6,191 nt of DNA from DATKKK01 sp964354625 (GTDB taxonomy: Archaea; Thermoproteota; Bathyarchaeia; Bathyarchaeales; Bathycorpusculaceae). Positions 1-3,425 of the stretch are shown piece after piece. The position numbers and the translations under genes were made by a program. The stretch lies in contig CAYHAK010000072.1 in the NCBI GenBank assembly GCA_964354625.1, positions 1 through 6,191 on the forward strand, written 5' to 3'. Under the pieces are notes generated by a model. That model had not been told where the DNA came from and made no database searches. It worked only from the letters and a program-made list of their open reading frames with translations. The stretch's first letter is position 1; the number at the start of each line of letters is the position of its first letter.

Positions 1-1047
1 GTGAGACAGTACCATCGACAAAGCCCCAACCAACAAGATCATAATAGATATAAGATCATTTCTTTACGAGGTTCCTATCACGGTTGTTCGTATGGTACTA
101 TAAGTACATCTGGCTTGGAACGCGATACAACCAAATATGGGCCTCTCGTGCCAGGTTTTATTCAAATTGAACCCCCCTATTGTTACCGTTGCCCGTATGG
201 GAAAAACGGGTATCCCGAATGTAATCTTAAATGTGCTCGGGCTTTAGAGAAAACAATCGTATCAGAAGGTGTGGAAACCGTTGCAGCCTTTATCCTTGAA
301 CCTATCATGGGATTCTTTGGCGTAGTAGATCCACCCGAAGAGTTCTACAAACGTGTCGGTGAGATCTGTCATCGTCATGGTTTACTTTTCATTGTTGATG
401 AGGTGACCACGGGTTTCGGGAGAACAGGGAAACTTTTTGTAAGTGAAGACTGGAATCCTCAACCTGATGTCTTATGCCTAAGCAAAGGAATCAGTAGTGG
501 GTATCTGCCGTTGGCCGCAACGTTAACCACTGATACTATTTATGAGCGTTTTAATGGCCACGGCAATATGTTCGACAATGGATCTACGGCCAGTGGCCAC
601 CCGGTCTGTGCAGCTGTAGGACTTGCTAACATCGATATTATTATTGGCGAAAAGCTTCCAGAGAATGCGGCGAAAGTCGGTACGTATCTAAAGAATTGCC
701 TTAAGGAGTTAATGGACAGACGCGAACTCATAGGTGATATTCGTGGAAGAGGCTTAATGATTGGTATAGAATTAGTAAAAGATCGAAAGAATAAAATACC
801 TTTGAACGAAAAAGATACATTCAAAATTGTAACGGATATTAACCTGCTCGGCCTTCTTGTAGATTCCCATCCCAGTTTTATAGGATTGCTCCCGCCTTTA
901 ATCATCGATGAGGACATCGCTGATACAATAGTGAAAATCTTGGATAAGGCGTTAGATGCCCGTAGATCAACTCGTATCGCTCGTAAGGCTCGTTTGGTTA
1001 AGGAATTCGCAACTGCTAATCTGAAATATAGGGGAAGTAGACAATAA
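1..1047 (+). CDS. Class III PLP aminotransferase, 5'-truncated
   Basis: This is a fold-type I, class III (omega-amino acid:pyruvate / 4-aminobutyrate group) aminotransferase, moving an amino group to a keto acid with PLP in the cytoplasm. Visible in order, counting from the first in-window codon: YHG at 26-28, which stacks on PLP; a PPYCYRCPYG segment with Cys61, Cys64, Cys74 and Cys78; EP at 100-101; VDEV with the pyridine-binding Asp133; the LSKGIS motif with the PLP lysine Lys162; GSTASGHP at 194-201, phosphate contact; and the C-terminal RGRGLMIGIEL block. The frame is open at base 1 and roughly the first 100 residues of a usual 430-460 are missing, so the GTG at base 1 is an internal codon. 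The CYRC segment resembles taurine- or beta-alanine-pyruvate type enzymes from memory, but the substrate cannot be fixed. The basic tail after about residue 320 (ARRSTRIARKARL) is longer than usual. No partner gene follows on this strand. Confidence 0.95.
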   Translation: MRQYHRQSPNQQDHNRYKIISLRGSYHGCSYGTISTSGLERDTTKYGPLVPGFIQIEPPYCYRCPYGKNGYPECNLKCARALEKTIVSEGVETVAAFILEPIMGFFGVVDPPEEFYKRVGEICHRHGLLFIVDEVTTGFGRTGKLFVSEDWNPQPDVLCLSKGISSGYLPLAATLTTDTIYERFNGHGNMFDNGSTASGHPVCAAVGLANIDIIIGEKLPENAAKVGTYLKNCLKELMDRRELIGDIRGRGLMIGIELVKDRKNKIPLNEKDTFKIVTDINLLGLLVDSHPSFIGLLPPLIIDEDIADTIVKILDKALDARRSTRIARKARLVKEFATANLKYRGSRQ

Positions 1048-1080
1048 TCCATCCTGCTTTTTGAATACAATTAGAGGCTT

Positions 1081-1138
1081 TGCACTTAAATTAGGTGAAA
1101 TAGATGATTAAAAGTGCAGACAGTTGATTTTAAGTGCA
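1081..1138. repeat. Inverted TGCACTTAAA / TTTAAGTGCA pair
   Basis: TGCACTTAAA at 1081-1090 is the exact reverse complement of TTTAAGTGCA at 1129-1138. A third partial copy, AAAGTGCAGA, lies at 1111-1120, so AAGTGCAGA appears twice in direct orientation and once inverted. The block sits between the convergent ends of the aminotransferase and the minus-strand small genes. It could be a transcript end, forming a hairpin in either RNA, or a protein-binding cluster. The sequence alone does not decide. Confidence 0.5.
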
Positions 1139-1150
1139 GATAAGATAGAT

Positions 1151-1228
1151 TTAAATATAAACAAATGCGGAATTTGGTACAACCTTTGTTTCATCACGAT
1201 CGATTTGCTCTCTACTACTTCTTACCAT
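1151..1228 (-). CDS. Possible 25-aa peptide with strong ribosome-binding site
   Basis: On the minus strand, ATG at 1228-1226 opens 25 codons ending at TAA 1153-1151, beginning MVRSSREQIDRDETK. It is preceded by a perfect GAGGAGG (complement of 1233-1239), four bases before the ATG. That is the main reason to list it, because such a site is unlikely at a random ATG in this AT-rich stretch. The peptide is charged in its first half and ends in a short hydrophobic tail (AFVYI). It starts 35 nt downstream of the stop of the 50-aa four-cysteine gene on the same strand, so the two may share an mRNA. No family is recognised. It could also be the surviving start of a longer, broken gene. Confidence 0.35.
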   Translation of the reverse strand: MVRSSREQIDRDETKVVPNSAFVYI

Positions 1229-1263
1229 ATTTCCTCCTCTATAACTGCAATTTTAAACCATAT

Positions 1264-1416
1264 TCATGTTATTGGTTCAAAGTCAGGACAATCGTCTAGG
1301 CAACCATCTAATGGTATTTCATTGCCTAACCTGCATCGTTCACTTTCCACGTATTCTTCGCCGTTAAGCGTAACAGTTGGAATACGATACTGTTCAAGAT
1401 ATTTGCATTTTATCAT
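1264..1416 (-). CDS. 50-aa four-cysteine microprotein
   Basis: The frame runs from ATG 1416-1414 to TGA 1266-1264 and starts MIKCKYLEQYRIPTVTLNGE. Cysteines are at 4, 28, 39 and 43 (C-x23-C-x10-C-x3-C), a typical ligand count for one zinc or a small iron-sulfur site. The chain is acidic, with no signal peptide or membrane segment, so it is probably cytoplasmic. A purine-rich GGGGAGAAGG lies just before the ATG, and a TTTTTAAAG box lies 40 nt upstream inside the repeated word at 1457-1472. The 54-aa protein at 2619-2783 has the same C-x10-C-x3-C spacing, a C-[KR]-x(0,1)-Y-L start and a G-C-x2-D-C-x2-F-x-IT-like end, which supports a real, duplicated family. The function is unknown. A 63-aa frame at 1394-1585 overlaps its 5' end but has no ribosome-binding site and no family resemblance. 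Confidence 0.75.
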   Translation of the reverse strand: MIKCKYLEQYRIPTVTLNGEEYVESERCRLGNEIPLDGCLDDCPDFEPIT

Positions 1417-1456
1417 GTTCCTTCTCCCCAATCCACAATATTATAACAAACATGTC

Positions 1457-1472
1457 CTTTAAAAACATATCC
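1457..1472 (-). promoter_or_regulatory. GGATATGTTTTTAAAG element, copy 1 (promoter of 50-aa gene)
   Basis: Read on the minus strand this is GGATATGTTTTTAAAG. The TTTTTAAAG part (1465-1457) is an archaeal TATA-like box 40 nt before the ATG at 1416. Transcription would start near 1435, leaving a leader of about 20 nt that contains the ribosome-binding site. An ACATG lies a little further upstream, as also before the boxes at 2345 and 3192. It forms a perfect 16-nt inverted repeat with copy 2 at 1527-1542, with a 54-nt gap. Confidence 0.6.
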
Positions 1473-1526
1473 TTAGAACACATGTTAAATTGAAAATGGG
1501 GAGTCACTATCGGGGAGAAACGTTGA

Positions 1527-1587
1527 GGATATGTTTTTAAAGAATTAACCTCAGGATTATAGTAACGTTGAAATGAAATCAACATAA
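1527..1587 (+). repeat. 61-nt dispersed repeat, unit A (contains element copy 2)
   Basis: This block matches 3185-3245 without gaps at 54 of 61 positions by hand count. It opens with GGATATGTTTTTAAAGAA, has a variable 17-nt middle, then a 21-nt stretch (1562-1582) identical to 3220-3240. That stretch contains GTTGA-7 nt-TCAAC, a possible small hairpin. Unit A is intergenic: it points toward the 3' end of the minus-strand 51-aa gene, with no plausible plus-strand gene after it. If the TTTTTAAAG box is active it would make an RNA antisense to that gene. Alternatively it is an inert dispersed repeat. Confidence 0.7.
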
Positions 1588-1605
1588 TAAAAATTTTTAA
1601 TCATT

Positions 1606-1761
1606 TTAACTTTTTATTCGCTGGCGAGGTGATTTGTAGGGTTCACATGCTATATGATCACCACATTTCTCGCATCTGCCGCATGATGAACAAATAAGTA
1701 CTCCTTCCTTTCCGCAACTTACACAAATTGCAGGTATAGGATTATACATTCTTCTCGCCAT
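1606..1761 (-). CDS. 51-aa compact Cys/His zinc-binding protein
   Basis: ATG 1761-1759 to TAA 1608-1606 encodes 51 residues starting MARRMYNPIPAICVSCGKEG. Seven cysteines and one histidine fall in 27 residues: C13, C16, C24, C27, C30, C33, H36 and C39. This is four paired ligand sets (C-x2-C-x7-C-x2-C-x2-C-x2-C-x2-H-x2-C), enough for two zincs. The order recalls cross-brace folds such as B-box or RING-like fingers in miniature, though a rubredoxin-like or iron-sulfur role is not excluded. Basic residues flank the core (ARR at the start, SPRQRIKS at the end), fitting nucleic-acid or protein contact. No clear ribosome-binding site precedes the ATG. A TATA-like TTTATACTTAA (complement of 1791-1801) would give a leader of only about 10 nt, so near-leaderless translation is likely. 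It is divergent from the GYD gene. Met5 is an alternative start. Confidence 0.8.
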   Translation of the reverse strand: MARRMYNPIPAICVSCGKEGVLICSSCGRCEKCGDHIACEPYKSPRQRIKS

Positions 1762-1790
1762 AAATACACACAAATAATTCATAATTAAAA

Positions 1791-1801
1791 TTAAGTATAA
1801 A
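1791..1801 (-). promoter_or_regulatory. TATA-like box for the 51-aa zinc protein gene
   Basis: On the minus strand this reads TTTATACTTAA, about 30-40 nt before the ATG at 1761. An archaeal start site 25-27 nt downstream would fall near 1771, leaving almost no leader. This agrees with the absence of a ribosome-binding site. The operator-like inverted repeat 1810-1830 lies immediately upstream. Confidence 0.45.
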
Positions 1802-1809
1802 GAGATTCC

Positions 1810-1830
1810 CTACAATAATTACAATTGTAG
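1810..1830. promoter_or_regulatory. 21-bp operator-like inverted repeat between divergent genes
   Basis: CTACAAT (1810-1816) and ATTGTAG (1824-1830) are perfect inverted arms around a 7-nt centre, giving a half-site spacing of about one and a half helical turns. It lies in the 178-nt gap between the divergent 51-aa zinc protein gene and the GYD gene, next to the TATA-like box of the former. This size and place suit a dimeric DNA-binding regulator. No regulator gene is visible in the window, and no second copy of the site was seen. Confidence 0.5.
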
Positions 1831-1850
1831 TGGAAAAATAGGTTTTTTGA

Positions 1851-1873
1851 GGATATGTTTTTAAAGAAAGAAC
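1851..1873 (+). repeat. GGATATGTTTTTAAAG element, copy 3
   Basis: These 23 nt are identical to 3185-3207. With the preceding TTGA they also share 22 nt with copy 2 (1847-1868 against 1523-1544). Copy 3 lacks the conserved 21-nt second half of the 61-nt units. It lies 73 nt before the GYD start codon, too far to be that gene's main TATA box unless the leader is about 50 nt long. It may be a second upstream promoter or a recombined fragment of the dispersed repeat. Confidence 0.6.
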
Positions 1874-1890
1874 CGACAGATAAACAACCC

Positions 1891-1903
1891 AAAAATTTAT
1901 TAA
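1891..1903 (+). promoter_or_regulatory. TATA-like box for the GYD gene
   Basis: AAAAATTTATTAA lies about 40 nt before the ATG at 1940. Transcription would start near 1925 and give a leader of about 15 nt that just includes the ribosome-binding site at 1930-1936. This is the better-placed promoter for the gene than the repeat copy at 1851. Confidence 0.45.
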
Positions 1904-1939
1904 TCAATAATTGTTAGATTTTAAATTGTGAGGTGAGGT

Positions 1940-2227
1940 ATGGCAACATATGTTATTCTTAGTCGAGTTTCTCCTCAAGCATTTTCAAATCCTGAGGAGT
2001 TTAAACATTTAGCGGCTAAAGTTTCTGAGAAAATAAAAAGCGACTGTCCTGGCGTTACTTGGAAGAATAGTTATGCAACGATGGGTCGTTTCGATGTCAT
2101 TGATATCGTTGAGGCAGATAATCAAGAGCAAGTTGAAAAAGCTGCAATGATAATTCGTGCATATGGGCATTCATCGACTGAAACTTTATTGGCTACGCCA
2201 TGGAAGGAATTTCTAAAAATACTTTAG
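1940..2227 (+). CDS. GYD-domain protein, 95 aa
   Basis: The whole protein fits the GYD domain family (small alpha/beta, ferredoxin-like proteins of about 95-105 residues). It opens with MATYVILSRVSPQAF, the usual first strand, followed by a helix (EEFKHLAAKVSEKIKS), a second strand ending in MGRFDVIDIVEA at about 48-59 where the family-naming G-Y-D appears as G-R-F-D, a second helix (EQVEKAAMIIRAYG) and the TETLLATPWKEF end. The biochemical role of GYD proteins is not firmly established; many are stand-alone and cytoplasmic. The start is supported by GAGGTGA at 1930-1936 directly ahead of the ATG, a good match to the 16S tail, though closely spaced. It is transcribed alone, divergent from the 51-aa zinc protein, with AT-rich DNA and a T8 run near 2391 downstream. 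Confidence 0.93.
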   Translation: MATYVILSRVSPQAFSNPEEFKHLAAKVSEKIKSDCPGVTWKNSYATMGRFDVIDIVEADNQEQVEKAAMIIRAYGHSSTETLLATPWKEFLKIL

Positions 2228-2344
2228 AAGATCCTATAGGTATTATAAAACGCTTAGAAAATATTTCAAAATAAATAGATTAGTTTCTTACATAAAAAAA
2301 TATGAGTTTAGATGCGAACCCAAAAAACATGTCTTCTCCTAAGA

Positions 2345-2353
2345 TTTTTAAAT
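2345..2353 (+). promoter_or_regulatory. TATA-like box for the 38-aa gene
   Basis: TTTTTAAAT lies 59 nt before the ATG at 2413. It is preceded by AAAAAACATGTCTTCTCCTA, which resembles the ACATG-TTCT segment ahead of repeat copies 1 and 4. The box fits the shared class but its distance to the gene is longer than the 39-40 nt seen for the cysteine-rich genes. Confidence 0.4.
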
Positions 2354-2390
2354 AAAAATACAAAGCCTTGTTTTTCAATATTTTTTTTAC

Positions 2391-2398
2391 TAGTAATG
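2391..2398 (+). terminator. T8 run after the GYD gene
   Basis: Eight consecutive T follow AATA at 2391-2398, inside the AT-rich 185-nt gap between the GYD gene and the 38-aa gene. Archaeal RNA polymerase commonly stops at such T runs without a hairpin. As it lies downstream of the TATA-like box at 2345, it would also cut transcripts from that box, so its role is uncertain. Confidence 0.3.
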
Positions 2399-2412
2399 TT
2401 TGAGATATTATC

Positions 2413-2529
2413 ATGGAGATGGTATCACTTCCAGAGTTAGAAGAAACACTGGAATCTTGGAAAAAGAAGAAAAAACAAAAACGGAAAAAGAAAGAACAGG
2501 AAGAAAAAGAAGAATCTGAAAAGAAATAG
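2413..2529 (+). CDS. 38-aa highly charged peptide
   Basis: ATG 2413 opens 38 codons ending in TAG 2527-2529. After MEMVSLPELEETLESW comes a run of Lys, Arg, Glu and Gln to the end, basic first (about 17-27) and then acidic-mixed, predicting one charged helix or a disordered tail. Such low-complexity Lys/Glu stretches also arise by chance in A-rich DNA, so coding status is uncertain. In favour are a non-random first half (SLPELEETLESW), a TATA-like box upstream, and a T7 run beginning at 2544 just after the stop. Against is the lack of a clear ribosome-binding site (only a weak TGAG). ATG at 2419 is an alternative start. No family is recognised. Confidence 0.45.
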   Translation: MEMVSLPELEETLESWKKKKKQKRKKKEQEEKEESEKK

Positions 2530-2543
2530 AATAAAAAACTATA

Positions 2544-2550
2544 TTTTTTT
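2544..2550 (+). terminator. T7 run after the 38-aa gene
   Basis: Seven T at 2544-2550 follow the TAG of the 38-aa frame by 14 nt and precede the promoter-like box of the next gene. Position and composition fit an archaeal T-run stop; no hairpin is seen. Confidence 0.4.
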
Positions 2551-2568
2551 CCTTGGTTGTGGGATTGG

Positions 2569-2578
2569 TTTTTTAAAG
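2569..2578 (+). promoter_or_regulatory. TATA-like box for the 54-aa four-cysteine gene
   Basis: TTTTTTAAAG ends 40 nt before the ATG at 2619, matching the distance seen at the 50-aa paralogue (40 nt) and the zinc-finger gene (39 nt). Transcription would start near 2600, leaving about 19 nt of leader with AAGGAG inside. Confidence 0.6.
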
Positions 2579-2618
2579 TAACAGATATTTATGAAAATAT
2601 GGATTCGAAGGAGAATTT

Positions 2619-2783
2619 ATGAAGTATAGAAAAAATTGTAGACATTATTTGGATGCAACAAAAATAATAAGGGGGATAGATAGCCCAGAAATAGAAGTTA
2701 TTGGTGGACCTGGTTGTCGTCGTCAAATGATGATAGCAGATATTGGTTGCAAACCTGATTGTGAAGGATTTATTACTCGTTAA
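2619..2783 (+). CDS. 54-aa four-cysteine microprotein
   Basis: ATG 2619 to TAA 2781-2783 encodes 54 residues starting MKYRKNCRHYLDATKIIRG. AAGGAG at 2608-2613 precedes the ATG by 5 nt, a good start signal. Cysteines are at 7, 33, 44 and 48 (C-x25-C-x10-C-x3-C), consistent with one bound zinc or small metal cluster. The minus-strand 50-aa protein has C-x23-C-x10-C-x3-C. Both have a Tyr-Leu just after the first Cys, an Arg after the second, Gly before the third, Asp before the fourth, then Phe and a terminal Ile-Thr. They are best read as diverged paralogues. The protein is basic in its first third, with no signal peptide or membrane span. The family is not recognised and the function is unknown. 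The next gene is a C2H2 finger 81 nt downstream with its own promoter-like box. Confidence 0.8.
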   Translation: MKYRKNCRHYLDATKIIRGIDSPEIEVIGGPGCRRQMMIADIGCKPDCEGFITR

Positions 2784-2816
2784 CACAAAACATGAATTAA
2801 GTTTTAGATGTATAGA

Positions 2817-2825
2817 TTTTTAAAG
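2817..2825 (+). promoter_or_regulatory. TATA-like box for the zinc-finger gene
   Basis: TTTTTAAAG ends 39 nt before the ATG at 2865, preceded by TATAGA. The expected start site near 2846 leaves about 19 nt of leader carrying GGAGGT. It is the same arrangement as at the two four-cysteine genes. Confidence 0.6.
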
Positions 2826-2864
2826 AAGTAATTGATACAAAATAATAAGGTGGAGGTATAGGAT

Positions 2865-2957
2865 ATGCCAAAATGTGAAAAATGTGGTAAATCCTTTAAA
2901 ACTAAAAGGGCGCTACATATACATTATAAAAAAGCACACAATAAAGGATATGCCTAA
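2865..2957 (+). CDS. 30-aa single C2H2 zinc finger
   Basis: The protein is one classical C2H2 zinc finger and little else: C4-x2-C7-x12-H20-x4-H25, with Phe11 and Leu17 at the usual hydrophobic-core places, starting MPKCEKCGKSFKTKRALHIH. It would bind one zinc; with Lys and Arg along the helix it could contact nucleic acid, although a lone finger usually binds weakly and needs a partner. Stand-alone short C2H2 proteins are known from archaea. GGAGGT at 2852-2857 lies 7 nt before the ATG, the best ribosome-binding site among the small genes. The TAA stop is followed with no gap by the ATG of the next frame, so the two are probably translated together. Confidence 0.85.
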   Translation: MPKCEKCGKSFKTKRALHIHYKKAHNKGYA

Positions 2958-3223
2958 ATGAGTCAGTTTAGAACGAAGAAAAAAAAGTAATTGAATTATT
3001 TGATGAAAAAACAGGGGGCGTAGTAAGAACAATCTGTTTCAGTAGTCCAAAAGAGTTTGACGAATTTGTAAAAATTTTTAAAGAAATGAGATACCCAGGT
3101 TATGGTTGGAGATATAAAGATAAAGGGAGAAAGAAAGGAAAAAATAATCTTGTCAATCATTACTACAAAAACATGATTTTCTACGGATATGTTTTTAAAG
3201 AAAGAACAACAGGGTTATTGTAA
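2958..3223 (+). CDS. Frameshifted 88-aa protein downstream of zinc finger
   Basis: ATG 2958 follows the zinc-finger stop directly, with AAAGGA at 2943-2948 as ribosome-binding site. The zero frame gives only MSQFRTKKKK and stops at TAA 2988-2990. Immediately before that stop is A AAA AAG (2981-2987). A -1 slip there leads into 78 further codons (2987-3220, stop 3221-3223), starting VIELFDEKTGGVVRTICFSS, a sequence of good protein character (SPKEFDEFVKIFKEMRYPGYGW). That long frame has no ATG, GTG or TTG of its own near its 5' end, so its start is best supplied by 2958. The cause could be programmed frameshifting, a one-base error in the A8 run at 2979-2986, or a true loss mutation. The last 12 codons run into the dispersed repeat at 3185, so the C-terminus may have been replaced. 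No family is recognised. Confidence 0.55.
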
Positions 3224-3245
3224 CGTTGAAATGAAATCAATATAA
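3185..3245 (+). repeat. 61-nt dispersed repeat, unit B (contains element copy 4)
   Basis: Second copy of the block at 1527-1587, with 54 of 61 positions alike by hand count and all seven differences outside the first 18 nt and the shared 21-nt core (3220-3240). Here the first half is also read as the last 12 codons and stop of the frameshifted protein. In unit A the same frame would give GYVFKELTSGL then stop, with a stop directly in front, so unit A alone is not coding. DNA upstream of the two units does not match, so the repeat begins at GGATATG. An ACATG-TTTTCTA segment ahead of unit B resembles that ahead of copy 1. Confidence 0.7.
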
Positions 3246-3320
3246 AAAATCTTGTTATTTTCACATATTTATTGGAATTAATTAATAAATTATCATTTGC
3301 CGTTATTGATGTTAAGATAA

Positions 3321-3415
3321 TTTTTTGTTACATTTGTTGCGAATATTTTCCAATGATTACATTAATAAGCTCCTATGTTATTATTTTTTCAAGTATTTTA
3401 TATATTTAGGGAGGT
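3321..3415 (+). promoter_or_regulatory. Leader of the exported toroid protein, duplicated at 5937-6026
   Basis: TTTTTTGTTACATTTGTT at 3321-3338 recurs exactly at 5937-5954. A second block from about 3375 to the ribosome-binding site GGGAGGT (3409-3415) recurs at about 5988-6026 with only a few changes. Between them the two copies differ. The first block may be a regulator site, and the second is the mRNA leader. A TATA-like box is not clear in this copy; CATTAATAAG near 3360-3369 is a candidate, about 60 nt before the start codon. Confidence 0.55.
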
Positions 3416-3425
3416 CGGAAAAAAT

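Noticed and set aside
540..1070. Long open frame on the minus strand, 176 codons
   Set aside because: It is antisense to well-matched aminotransferase sequence, including conserved motifs, and has no protein character of its own.
1124..1462. 112-codon plus-strand frame
   Set aside because: It is antisense to the 25-aa and 50-aa minus-strand frames, both of which have strong ribosome-binding sites; this frame lacks one and is rich in Ser/Ile as expected from a shadow.
1562..1582. GTTGAAAT-type sequence as a CRISPR repeat
   Set aside because: GTTGAAA recalls some CRISPR repeats, but there are only two copies about 1.66 kb apart with no regular spacers or cas genes.
1394..1585. 63-codon minus-strand frame crossing the repeat copies
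   Set aside because: It has no ribosome-binding site, runs through the inverted repeat and the 61-nt unit in antisense, and overlaps the start of the better supported 50-aa gene.
1855..1917. 20-aa frame starting at the ATG inside repeat copy 3
   Set aside because: The ATG is part of the repeated GGATATG word, the other copies give unrelated short peptides, and no ribosome-binding site precedes it.
2302..2355. 17-aa frame MSLDANPKNMSSPKIFK
   Set aside because: It has no ribosome-binding site, and its last codons overlap the TATA-like box of the next gene.
2589..2786. 65-codon minus-strand frame
   Set aside because: It is the antisense shadow of the 54-aa four-cysteine gene, which has AAGGAG and a promoter-like box.
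3375..3425. Upstream ATG extending the exported protein by 17 residues
   Set aside because: The extension would translate the GGGAGGT ribosome-binding site and bury the signal peptide; ATG 3426 fits both signals.
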